Below are positions 24,715-32,616 of a stretch of DNA of 64,000 bases, one piece after another; the stretch's first letter is position 1, and every line of letters starts with the position of its first letter. The notes beneath the pieces are model-generated. The model made no database searches. It saw only the letters and a program-made list of their open reading frames with translations, and was not told the DNA's origin. The position numbers and the translations under genes were made by a program. This DNA is from Thermosphaera aggregans. GTDB taxonomy: Archaea; Thermoproteota; Thermoprotei_A; Sulfolobales; Desulfurococcaceae. The DNA is taken from the NCBI RefSeq assembly GCF_014962245.1, contig NZ_CP063144.1, positions 548,582-612,581 of the forward strand. Direction: 5' to 3'.

Positions 24715-25962
24715 TTAAGCTCCGAGAGCCTGCCTTATCTGCTGTATTTCGGAAGCGTCGAGCGGTATTGCCGCCTCGATATCTGAGAACTTAACGCCTC
24801 TAACCTCTATATTCTTATTCGTCTTCAACTCGTTCTGGAGTTTTGCAACCTCCTCCCATATCCAGGATGGGATGGAGTTTCGTAGAGCCTGAACCTTGGC
24901 AATAATATCCGTCTTATTCACAGTCTTACCTGCTTGCTCTGCAATGCTCAGGAAAGTATCCAGGTCTTCCACACTGCTCACGCCTACACCGCCCTCAGCT
25001 AATCCCAGCTCGAGAATGCCTCCATACTTCTGGATTTTCCCATCTCTATATTCTAATGCTCTCTTTACAGCTGTGTAAACGCCAACGTCCACCCTCTTCA
25101 TCATACTCGCAATTATGAAGCCCGGCTTAATCCAGTCTTGATCAGCATCAACACCGATGCCGAAAGGCGGCCCCTGAGTCCTGCCTCTTGAAGCACAGTA
25201 TTCTTCAACAGCCTCGAATATTCCCAGCCCTGTCGCGCCTGCGACATTGTACACCAGCCCGGCTCCCTGGGCTAGCTGGGCCTGGGTCGCGGTCTTACCT
25301 CCAGCAGGGTCGTCAAATCTTCCAGTGTAAGTCCAAAGTATTGTCAACGGGGTGATGTTCACGCCTGCTCTCTCAGCATACTTGGCTTCACCATACCTTA
25401 TCCCCCAGTAATACCCTGCTTCAAACTTGTATAGCACTGGGATCTCCATGCCGAGGACTACTCCCACGGCTGAGTAGTTGTAGTAGTGTGCAACCATGGC
25501 TGCTAAGGCTCCTACTAGGGCGCTTCCCTCATGCTCCTTGAACACGACGCTTAAAACGTTAGGCTTGTCCACTACTGCGTCGATTATAGCGAATAATTGG
25601 TTCGGATATTCTTCTGCAACCTGGCTTACTGCGTCAGCCATTAAGAATCCAACAGCCACTATAACAACGTAATCACCTGATTTAGCAAGGCTCCTGAGAT
25701 TAGGCAGGTAGTCCGACTCGCTCTTGCTTTGGACTTCAACAAGCTTCAGGTTGAAATCTTTAGCAGCCCTGTTTCCTCCGAGGTATGCCATGTCGTTGAA
25801 GCTTAAATCCCCTCTACCGCCAATATCGTAAACTATGCCTATTTTCCACTCGGCCACGGGTTGAGTAGAGTAGTAGTATATTAAGGCTCCAGCCACTGCA
25901 GCAACAATTATGAGGACGAGTATTATAGTTGTTCGAGCCACTGCTTTCAAAATACTCACCAT
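24715..25962 (-). CDS. BMP-family substrate-binding protein
   Basis: A 415-residue extracellular binding protein of the basic membrane protein (BMP/PnrA) family, whose members bind nucleosides or, in some archaea, possibly sugars. The N-terminus is a membrane anchor (TTIILVLIIVAAVAGALIYYY) with no lipobox. The mature part starts with WKIGIVYDIGGRGDLSFNDMAY, the family's signature start, and has VFKEHEGSALVGALAAM and VYNVAGATGLGIFEAV. It is the first gene of a five-gene operon (binding protein, ATPase, two permeases, isomerase-like protein). The ATG at 25962 lies 46 nt from the convergently read tRNA-Met end. Confidence 0.92.
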   Translation of the reverse strand: MVSILKAVARTTIILVLIIVAAVAGALIYYYSTQPVAEWKIGIVYDIGGRGDLSFNDMAYLGGNRAAKDFNLKLVEVQSKSESDYLPNLRSLAKSGDYVVIVAVGFLMADAVSQVAEEYPNQLFAIIDAVVDKPNVLSVVFKEHEGSALVGALAAMVAHYYNYSAVGVVLGMEIPVLYKFEAGYYWGIRYGEAKYAERAGVNITPLTILWTYTGRFDDPAGGKTATQAQLAQGAGLVYNVAGATGLGIFEAVEEYCASRGRTQGPPFGIGVDADQDWIKPGFIIASMMKRVDVGVYTAVKRALEYRDGKIQKYGGILELGLAEGGVGVSSVEDLDTFLSIAEQAGKTVNKTDIIAKVQALRNSIPSWIWEEVAKLQNELKTNKNIEVRGVKFSDIEAAIPLDASEIQQIRQALGA

Positions 25963-26007
25963 ATAATACTAAGATCCAGCTGTTATATAAGGATGAAGGA
26001 ATAGAAG

Positions 26008-26117
26008 TGCCGCCGCCGGGATTTGAACCCGGGGCAACCGGATCTCCCCTGGGCCTCACGACCACGGTTTACAACCCGTATGAGTCCGGCGCTCTAGCCG
26101 AGCTGAGCTACGGCGGC
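26008..26117 (-). tRNA. tRNA-Met (CAT), elongator, with intron
   Basis: Read on the minus strand: acceptor GCCGCCG (from 26117) pairs with CGGCGGC, discriminator A at 26008. The anticodon stem CCGGA/TCCGG encloses CTCATA, a 35-nt intron (about 26044-26078) and A38, giving anticodon CAT with an intron at the canonical 37/38 site. The T-arm is CCGGG-TTCAAAT-CCCGG. It lacks the A1-U72 and GGG/CCC anticodon-stem features of the initiator at 39.7 kb. A tRNA-Ile2 with modified CAT anticodon is the alternative; that depends on a base modification that sequence cannot show. Confidence 0.88.
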
Positions 26118-26271
26118 CCTTCTCTCTAATAATCACTGATTCGAATCTTATAAAACTTAGTAGTAGGGTTAAATAATCATAATGCATCGAAACAGTTAAG
26201 TGCTAGGTTTTAGCTTACACCTGTGACAGGGTATATAATGAAACACAAGGAGTTTTAGGGGAAGCAAAGGA

Positions 26272-27099
26272 ATGAGAGTGGTGAAACACAAACTGTACGT
26301 TTTATCCGCCGCAGTCCTATGGAGCACCATAGGGGTTGCGAGCGTGTATAGCACTGACCCGGCTTTAGCCGCCCTGGTGAGGGCTTGGGGGGCTGGGGCC
26401 GTGTCTTTGATAGTATTTAGAAGTAGAAGCTTTTCATCAATAATATCAGGCGTCTTCCTCGGAGCCCTCTTCATTCTTTTCTCGCTCTCAGCAGTCTCTG
26501 CAGGCGTAGGGGTTGCCGCGTTCCTACTCTACACGGCTCCTTTGTGGAGCACGCTGGGATCCCTGCTATACGGTGAGAAGCCGGGCCGGCTTGACGCGCT
26601 ATCACTTGTTTTATTGTTATTAGCATTATCAATGATTGGTTTTGAAACCTGTAAGGAGTCGCAGGGTTTGACAGGGTTTGCAGCAGGCTTAGGCTCCGGC
26701 ATATCATACGGTTTATACATTTCAATCGCGAGGAACTACTCCAGGAGAAACGGCGCGTTGAATGTTTCACTCGGGGCAATGCCGTACGCAGCTTTAATAA
26801 CCACAATACTCACACTTGTTGTTCCAGGTTTCCGCGTGAAGACAGTTGTAAACTACGCCGCGGTTGCCGCGGGGATCTATTTAGCAATTTTCTGCACGAT
26901 TCTACCTTACCTATTACTCTCCAAAGGACTTGAGAAAGTTAAGGCTTCAACAGCATCCCTGATAGGCGTTTTAGAGCCGGTCTTGGCAGCGGTTTGGGGC
27001 GTGTTCTTTCTAGGGCAGATTCCTTCAACAAACCTTACCCTAGCCTACGCGCTGATAACGTTCTCATCCCTTATGCAAGTCTTTTTCAAGCAATATTGA
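26272..27099 (+). CDS. EamA/DMT-family transporter
   Basis: A 275-residue membrane protein with ten predicted helices arranged as two EamA repeats. The first repeat starts with AAVLWSTIGVASVY; the second has SGISYGLYISIARNYS, and the final helices hold SLIGVLEPVLAAVWGVFFLGQ, a block typical of drug/metabolite transporters in the 10-TMS group. These proteins export amino acids or metabolites; the substrate is unknown. ATG at 26272; GTG 26281 is possible. A TATA-like TATATAATG lies about 40 nt upstream. Confidence 0.88.
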   Translation: MRVVKHKLYVLSAAVLWSTIGVASVYSTDPALAALVRAWGAGAVSLIVFRSRSFSSIISGVFLGALFILFSLSAVSAGVGVAAFLLYTAPLWSTLGSLLYGEKPGRLDALSLVLLLLALSMIGFETCKESQGLTGFAAGLGSGISYGLYISIARNYSRRNGALNVSLGAMPYAALITTILTLVVPGFRVKTVVNYAAVAAGIYLAIFCTILPYLLLSKGLEKVKASTASLIGVLEPVLAAVWGVFFLGQIPSTNLTLAYALITFSSLMQVFFKQY

Positions 27100-27264
27100 T
27101 TACAATATGGTGTTTTAACGGGAAAATATTGGTTAACATGGAAGAACCGTTTGAAAGCGGTTTTGCCGCATCTGGTTTACTTATTGAAAAACATTCAATG
27201 CGAAAATTAATTATCTGATTTTAAAAGTTAAGTAAACCCCAACACATATTATATCGTAGGTGTT

Positions 27265-28152
27265 ATGATGATTGTTGGAATAATTGGAACTGGAAACATG
27301 GGGTCCAGCCTAGCCGAGTGCTTGACGGGTAGAAATGTAGAAGTAGCATTGTTCAACAGGACAAGATCAAAGGCTGAAGAACTAGGTAGGAGGCTAGGGG
27401 CCCGAGTATACGATTCTCCTTCAGAGCTTGTTGAAAATGTTGAAGCCGCGATTGCCTTTGTAAGGGATGATCAAGCGTTGAGAACAGTATTATTCAGCAT
27501 TGCGTCAAAGAGCGGGAAGATCGCTGGAAAAGTTTTCATAAACGCTAGCACCGTCACACCTTCTACCAGTCTGGAGGCTATGGAGATTCTCGGGTTAAAA
27601 GGAATTGACTATGTTGAAGCACCTGTTTTCGGAAGCACGAGTGAGGCGCGAGAGTGCAGGCTGATCTCAATGGTTTCAACCAAGGAGTATTTGCTTGAGA
27701 AAGCAACCAATGTCTTAAAGCTTTACAGCGAGCGGATACACTACATTGGAGAACCGCCAAAGGCGATGGTGGTTAAGCTGGCTTTAAACAATTTAGCACT
27801 CGCCCTCCCCGCGGTTCTCGCAGAATCTATCATGCTGCTCACATCATGGGACATCGAGTTAGACGTGCTGAGAAGGGTTTCCCAGAACACTTGGATCGAG
27901 CCAGTGTTAAACAGGTACTGGGATAGGGCTCTCGGAGATTCGAGGCCAAGGTTCACCGTGGACAATGCGGGGAAGGACTACTCTTACGTAGCAAGCGCTT
28001 TAAAATACAAGGGTCTACCCTCCTTCCTGTCTGATGCCGTCTCATCAATGTACCACCTGGCAGGTCGCAACGGCTTGGGCGATAGAGATTACCCGCAAAT
28101 AGTTAAGTACTACCGTGAAATAGCCGGGAGAAGCCAATCCAGCGCAGGTTAA
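27265..28152 (+). CDS. Beta-hydroxyacid dehydrogenase (3-hydroxyisobutyrate dehydrogenase family)
   Basis: A 295-residue NAD(P)-dependent dehydrogenase. The N-terminus has the Rossmann motif GIIGTGNMGSSLAECL and an Arg pair (FNRTRSKAEEL) suited to NADP. The substrate-binding motif lies at INASTVTPSTSLEAM, and the catalytic Lys in VVKLALNNL, with the expected Asn four residues later. Members reduce or oxidise small beta-hydroxyacids such as hydroxyisobutyrate, tartronate or succinic semialdehyde; which one cannot be told. ATG start; a TATA-like ATATTATATCG is 10-20 nt upstream, so the true transcript start may be very close. Confidence 0.88.
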   Translation: MMIVGIIGTGNMGSSLAECLTGRNVEVALFNRTRSKAEELGRRLGARVYDSPSELVENVEAAIAFVRDDQALRTVLFSIASKSGKIAGKVFINASTVTPSTSLEAMEILGLKGIDYVEAPVFGSTSEARECRLISMVSTKEYLLEKATNVLKLYSERIHYIGEPPKAMVVKLALNNLALALPAVLAESIMLLTSWDIELDVLRRVSQNTWIEPVLNRYWDRALGDSRPRFTVDNAGKDYSYVASALKYKGLPSFLSDAVSSMYHLAGRNGLGDRDYPQIVKYYREIAGRSQSSAG

Positions 28153-28217
28153 CACCCAATATACTTCATTGAAAGTACTGTTCGAGATCTAACTAATTCA
28201 GGAATACAGTCAAGTCA

Positions 28218-29078
28218 TCATCTCTGATCATGGTTTTTCCAGAGGATGTTGCGATTAGCTTCTAACAATCTAACCTCTTCACCCATAAACTCTGCTGCGG
28301 TGTTGATTTTTACCTTCGTATTCAGCTTTTCCAGCTTCTCAAAATACTTCTTATAGTGCTGGTCTCTCAGGAGGTGGTGATCAAGGATTAGAACGGTGTT
28401 CTGCTTGATATTCTTTAACAGCGTCTCAAGGTTTGTGAAATCCCTCTGATCCTCACCTAGGTATGTGGGTGGCCCGCTCATTATTAGAAAATCCGGTTTC
28501 TTACGCATTAAATAGTTGAAAGAATCCTGGCAGAGGCAGCCCTGGATATCGCTAGCATGGATTGCGGTCACCCCCTCCTCGGTTATCGCGGTGGTTAAAA
28601 CCCATCCGAGTTTTGAACCGCATTGTCCATGTGAAAGAGGGTGTGAAAACTCCAGTGAAACCCGGCCTATCTTCATACTGGTTGAATCCGCGTACACTAT
28701 CGATTTCGCAAGGTTTTTCACGTTCATTTTCTCTAGCAAGACGTAAGCCCTTATTCTCTGACTAGGGTTTATGAATACTCGTGGATGCTTGATGAGAAGA
28801 TTTTTACCCGCGTAGTACTCTTCCTCTCCCACCCGGTATAGGTAGTGGTCTCTATGATAGTGTGAAATGACAATGTAGTCCGATTCTCTCGCATAGTCAT
28901 ATATCGCGTGGAGTTTTTCTCGCAGAGTCTTCAGCTCTTCTTCATGCGGCGGTAAACCATACCTCCTAGGCGCCAAGGCGGCTCCAGGGTCAATGAAAAA
29001 CGTGCCTTCGGAAGTTTCTATGAAAGTAGCCATTGATCTAACTCCCATGCTGTCGAAAGCGATCAGCTTTATCCTCAA
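28218..29078 (-). CDS. UPF0282-family metallo-beta-lactamase-fold protein
   Basis: A 286-residue hydrolase of the metallo-beta-lactamase fold. The metal motif HxHxDH appears as SHYHRDHY (near residue 76); further ligands are likely the His in HPLSHGQC, the Asp in ASDIQGCL and the His pair in LDHHLLRD. The N-terminal SMGVRSMATFIET and PGAALAPRRYGLPPH match the archaeal UPF0282 family as I know it. Substrate unknown. The gene is read toward the dehydrogenase gene and ends with two adjacent stops (TGATGA). Confidence 0.88.
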   Translation of the reverse strand: MRIKLIAFDSMGVRSMATFIETSEGTFFIDPGAALAPRRYGLPPHEEELKTLREKLHAIYDYARESDYIVISHYHRDHYLYRVGEEEYYAGKNLLIKHPRVFINPSQRIRAYVLLEKMNVKNLAKSIVYADSTSMKIGRVSLEFSHPLSHGQCGSKLGWVLTTAITEEGVTAIHASDIQGCLCQDSFNYLMRKKPDFLIMSGPPTYLGEDQRDFTNLETLLKNIKQNTVLILDHHLLRDQHYKKYFEKLEKLNTKVKINTAAEFMGEEVRLLEANRNILWKNHDQR

Positions 29079-29524
29079 CTACCTCACCGTCTAGAATATG
29101 TTATAGGTTTATGGGGAAAAAGACTATATGCTCAGGGAGGCTTCTTCCAACCCGGCTCTCACCAGAAAGGGTACCGGGTTTATCAGCAACCCTAAGGCTA
29201 CAAAATCACACAGTACCGTCCTCACAATTATAACAAGGCTCTGATACCGACCCAACCCTTGTAACGATCCATTGTAGATCATTGCGAAGGCTAACTCTGA
29301 ACTTATCGGGAAAAGCATTTTTGCCTGACAGGTTCCACCCAGGATCGCTCACACTACATCAATGGCTTAATCCTTGCGTATAAACTCGAGCAGGCTCATC
29401 ACTATTTACCTGTGCTTAATGTTGGTTAATTTTTTAAATTTGTCTTAATAGAAACAATGTGAAATGGTTAGTTAGACGTCACAAATAATAAGGGCATGCA
29501 ACCATTATTTAGAATGGGGATATA
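29079..29524. other. 446-nt intergenic region upstream of the encapsulin gene
   Basis: The longest stretch in the window without a convincing gene. A minus-strand open frame of 64 codons (29124-29318) is partly hydrophobic but has no ribosome binding site or recognisable family. A second half that is AT-rich (TTTTTTAAATTTG near 29428-29441) is a plausible promoter for the encapsulin gene, implying a leader of some tens of bases. Nothing here resembles a riboswitch. It may hold a decayed membrane-protein gene or a small RNA. Confidence 0.4.
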
Positions 29525-30580
29525 ATGTTAAGCAAGAACCCGTTAGACATTCCTTCATCTAAAAAGCTGTCGAGTAGCGAGGTGGCTCAGGCGTTACGGT
29601 TAGCTATTATTGCTGAGTTAGACGCGATTAACCTGTATTTACAGTTGGCTAGCTCGATCGAGGATGAGAAGGTTAGGAAAGTATTTGAAGACGTGGCTTT
29701 AGAGGAGAAGACACACGTTGGAGAATTCCTTGCAATGCTTAAAAACATGGATCCTGAACAAGTGGAGGAGTTGGAGAAGGGTGCTGAAGAAGTGCGGGAG
29801 ATAACAGGGGTGGAAACAGCCGGTTCCGCTGAGCCCGTGAGGAAGGGGAACGCGAAATCTTGGAGCGATTTCGAGGAGTTTGTTAAGGCTCAGGTTAGAA
29901 ACACGGTGAAAGAGCTGAGTTTGATAAGGAACAACCTGCCGGTGATAATGCTTGGGAAAGGGGCTTCATCCACGGTGTTTGAGAGAGAGCCAGGTAAACA
30001 GATAATTATACCTTTAAACGAAGTATCGGTTAACTTCTTAATCAGCCGGAGAGAAGTCGACAACTGGTTGTCAGGCGTGAGCGATTTAAGCTTGCCCGAT
30101 GTCTTCAAAGCATCTAGGGAGCTGGTTTTAGCTGAGGACAGGCTTGTATTGGAACGGCTCCTCGAGTGTAAGGAAACCATCACATATGATGTCGGCACAT
30201 GGGAGAGTGGAGATGAGGTTGTTAACGATGTTGCGAGAGCGGTTTCAACCCTGATGTCTTCAGGCTTCCATAAAAATATTATGATGATAATTAATCCTGC
30301 CAGGTATGCTAAGCTGTTAAGAGTTGATTCTAGAACAGGGTTAACCACCTTGGAAAGGGTTAAAGCCTTCGTATCCAACATTGTTATTACGCCGCTCATC
30401 AGCGAGAAGGAGACCATAATACTCTCCTCAACACCAGAGGTGGTCGACGTGGCCGTAGGCGGCAACTCCGAGGTTGACTACATAGGGCCTAAAGACGGTC
30501 TTCACGAGTTCAGGGCTTGGTCGTCAATAGCTGCTCGCATAAAGAATGGACACGGTATAGTGATTCTCAGAGAGAAATAG
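29525..30580 (+). CDS. Encapsulin shell protein fused to a ferritin-like domain
   Basis: A 351-residue fusion. Residues about 15-95 form a ferritin-like helical hairpin with Glu31, Glu61 and His64 (LRLAIIAELDAINLYLQL; ALEEKTH), matching the spacing of the iron ligands in encapsulated ferritins (Glu32, Glu62, His65). After a linker (95-110), residues 112-351 are an HK97-fold encapsulin (Linocin M18 family), with DVFKASRELVLAEDRLVLERLL being the clearest block. The design matches the Pyrococcus furiosus virus-like particle protein (about 345 residues). The expected product is a self-assembling shell whose subunits each carry an inward-facing ferroxidase, for iron storage or oxidative-stress protection. 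It is a single-gene unit. Confidence 0.93.
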   Translation: MLSKNPLDIPSSKKLSSSEVAQALRLAIIAELDAINLYLQLASSIEDEKVRKVFEDVALEEKTHVGEFLAMLKNMDPEQVEELEKGAEEVREITGVETAGSAEPVRKGNAKSWSDFEEFVKAQVRNTVKELSLIRNNLPVIMLGKGASSTVFEREPGKQIIIPLNEVSVNFLISRREVDNWLSGVSDLSLPDVFKASRELVLAEDRLVLERLLECKETITYDVGTWESGDEVVNDVARAVSTLMSSGFHKNIMMIINPARYAKLLRVDSRTGLTTLERVKAFVSNIVITPLISEKETIILSSTPEVVDVAVGGNSEVDYIGPKDGLHEFRAWSSIAARIKNGHGIVILREK

Positions 30581-30632
30581 GTTACCCAGCCGTGTTTCAA
30601 AACATGTTGTTTAAATCATTTTTTAAAATAAG

Positions 30633-30734
30633 GGCCCGGGCCGGGATTTGAACCCGGGACCTCCGGGTTTCAGCAAGCCCCTCATCACGGGCTTCCACAG
30701 CCCGGCGCTCTATCCAGGCTGAGCTACCCGGGCC
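30633..30734 (-). tRNA. tRNA-His (GTG) with intron
   Basis: Read on the minus strand: acceptor GCCCGGG pairs with CCCGGGC, and the bases just outside are G (complement of 30734) and discriminator C (complement of 30633), so the histidine identity pair G-1:C73 is genomically encoded. The anticodon stem CCGGG/CCCGG encloses CTGTGG, a 26-nt intron (about 30669-30694) and A38, giving anticodon GTG and a canonical 37/38 intron. The T-arm is CCGGG-TTCAAAT-CCCGG. It lies convergent to the encapsulin gene. Confidence 0.9.
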
Positions 30735-30974
30735 ACCTCCAACAGTTCACGTGGCCTGGGGTCATCATTGCCTAACGGCTCTATGCTCGGGCCCTTCAAA
30801 AGTATCAAGGTTGAAAAGGGCTTATATCTTTATTTTCCCAACCAAACCACTCCTCCACTGGTGGGGCTTTGGTCAAGCCAGTGGCCTTAGTTTCCGGGTT
30901 AAAGAAGATGGTTGAAGCAACTGGGCAAGGTTTACTGGTAAAAACACCGTTTAAAATAAAACATAATTTTGGGG

Positions 30975-31877
30975 TTAAACCAGTTCTTTCACGCCCCATA
31001 GTCTAATGGTAACAGGCATTCTTGTCATTATGGGCATGGTCTTCTCAAGGTCGCTCGTATATCCTTTCAATGGCTTGTTATCCACTACACCTACGAAGCC
31101 CATGAAGTCCCCGGCTCTTGAAACAGGTATGGTTACGCTCATCCTGTTCAACGGGTCGCGTATCGTTATCAATGCCAATTTGTATTTGGCAATCTCCCTT
31201 ATCGACTCCAGGGTTGTCTTAACGAGATCGTTAATCGTCCATCCCGGGCTCAGGTTTTTAGTGGTTATAAGGTCTGATTTAAGCATAAGAACCGCTAGGT
31301 ATGTCTCATCTAGCAGTTTTTCAACAGGATACTCCTCTTCCTCTCTCTTAGGAGCTGGCGCGGCTGGTGCCGGCGTAGGAACAGGAGCTTCAGGTTTAAC
31401 CGGGGCTGGTGTCGGTGTTGGAGGAGTTGGCGGTACAGTAATTGGTGGGGGTTTAACAGAAACTTTGGGAGGTCTCTCAAACAATTCTAACAGCCCGGAG
31501 TAAAGTAGTGATACGAAATTGTTGCACACACCGCCTTCTTTCGACTCACAGTTAATGCGTATATCCGCCATGCTCCCTTTATCAGCTGGTTTCACCTCGG
31601 CTTTCAACACGAAATCGGCCAGTTCGCCAGACCCTTTTATGATGATGCTGTTTTGAGTAACGCTCTCCACGTTTAGGTCGAACACGAGCTCGCGGTCAAA
31701 CCCGTGGAATGTTTTAACCTTTGCTTGAAGCGAAACTTTTCCCTCCTTGGAAGCAAGGGTTTTCACGTTTTTGACATTCTTGAAGAATGTTTGAAGGTCG
31801 TACATGAATCCTAGAAGGCTTAACGGCTCCATCGTCACACTCGTGGAAAATATAACATATGCGCCAATAATAGGCAT
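30975..31877 (-). CDS. Two-domain protein with proline-rich hinge, function unknown
   Basis: A 300-residue protein I do not recognise. Residues about 20-135 form a beta-rich domain (FHGFDRELVFDLNVES, IIIKGSGELADFVLKAEVKP) reminiscent of lipid-binding or START-like folds. Residues about 136-180 are a Pro/Ala/Thr linker with repeated PTP and PAP units. Residues about 180-300 form a second alpha/beta domain starting with a long helix. No signal peptide or membrane segment stands out. The hinge suggests two tethered modules. An internal Met16 could be the start. It lies 70 nt downstream of the PiT/DUF47 pair on the same strand. Confidence 0.6.
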   Translation of the reverse strand: MPIIGAYVIFSTSVTMEPLSLLGFMYDLQTFFKNVKNVKTLASKEGKVSLQAKVKTFHGFDRELVFDLNVESVTQNSIIIKGSGELADFVLKAEVKPADKGSMADIRINCESKEGGVCNNFVSLLYSGLLELFERPPKVSVKPPPITVPPTPPTPTPAPVKPEAPVPTPAPAAPAPKREEEEYPVEKLLDETYLAVLMLKSDLITTKNLSPGWTINDLVKTTLESIREIAKYKLALITIRDPLNRMSVTIPVSRAGDFMGFVGVVDNKPLKGYTSDLEKTMPIMTRMPVTIRLWGVKELV

Positions 31878-31947
31878 TCAAACCACTCTCCAATCTAAGT
31901 TAAAATTATGTAGAAATTAAGAATATAAAGATATGGAGGTACTTACA

Positions 31948-32616
31948 CTAGCTTAAAGATACAGCAAGCATTCTGATAATGTCGGCAACCCTTTCTCCTC
32001 TGTCAGTGGCCTCTTCCAAGGTGTCGATAATCTCCTTGCTCAGAATACACCACTCTATGGATTTTTCATTGCATTTTTTAAGAACTATCTTATACGCTTC
32101 GAGCTTCAAGTCGTCAACCTCTTCCTCTATTTTCTCAATCTCATTAGTGTATTCTATCGTCTCCTGGGCACTCCTTTTCAGGCTTTGAAGAGCGGATAGG
32201 ATGAGCTCGGCAATATGCCTTATTTTAGAAGAAACGGTGGAGATGTATTCAATCACGTGCTCCTCCAACTCTTCTGAAGCATCCATGAGTATGAGGATTC
32301 TTTTTCCAACGGCGCGGCAGTAGCCTGCGATCTGGTCAATGTTTAGTGTCAGATTTATCAAGTACTCCCTGTCTATGGGGTGGATTAAGACCTGGCTAAC
32401 CTCCTTCATGAGAGTCCTCTTGAAAACATCGGCCTCTCTCTCAAGCGAGGAGAGTTTTTCATAATCTTTTCTGAAAGAGTTGAGGTCGCGATTTTTCACA
32501 TGAGAGATAGAGTCCTCTAGCGCCCGAGCTGTCTCTACGACTTTCTCAACATGTTTCAAATGGTCTTCAAGAATCTTCTTCTCCATCTGCTTGGAGGTCC
32601 AGAACCAGGTGCTCAT
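31948..32616 (-). CDS. DUF47 PhoU-like protein, PiT accessory
   Basis: A 222-residue all-helical protein of the DUF47/Pit-accessory family (TIGR00153 type), distantly related to PhoU. Acidic patches that bind metal in PhoU-like bundles are seen in SLEREADVFKRTLMKEV and EIEKIEEEVDDLKLEAYKIV. It is the standard partner of low-affinity phosphate permeases. ATG at 32616 overlaps the stop of the PiT gene by 4 nt, so the two are coupled. It probably gates or regulates phosphate uptake. Confidence 0.9.
   Translation of the reverse strand: MSTWFWTSKQMEKKILEDHLKHVEKVVETARALEDSISHVKNRDLNSFRKDYEKLSSLEREADVFKRTLMKEVSQVLIHPIDREYLINLTLNIDQIAGYCRAVGKRILILMDASEELEEHVIEYISTVSSKIRHIAELILSALQSLKRSAQETIEYTNEIEKIEEEVDDLKLEAYKIVLKKCNEKSIEWCILSKEIIDTLEEATDRGERVADIIRMLAVSLS

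Noticed and set aside
28198-28221. Possible C/D RNA on the minus strand: ATGATGA, 13 nt, CTGA overlapping the end of the metallo-beta-lactamase gene
   Set aside because: The C box is explained by the gene's double stop (AGATGATGA), and no C' or D box follows at a usable distance.
29124-29318. Open frame of 64 codons on the minus strand, partly hydrophobic
   Set aside because: No ribosome binding site, no family recognised, weak coding character; may be a decayed membrane-protein gene but cannot be supported.
29320-29410. Possible C/D RNA on the minus strand with GTGATGA and TTGATGT
   Set aside because: No D' box, a 33-nt gap before the second C-like box, and CTGG instead of CTGA at the end.
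30805-30999. Open frame of 64 codons on the minus strand between tRNA-His and the proline-hinge gene
   Set aside because: Its start lies inside the next gene, composition is unlike neighbouring genes, and an inverted repeat (CCACTGG/CCAGTGG) explains some of its pattern.
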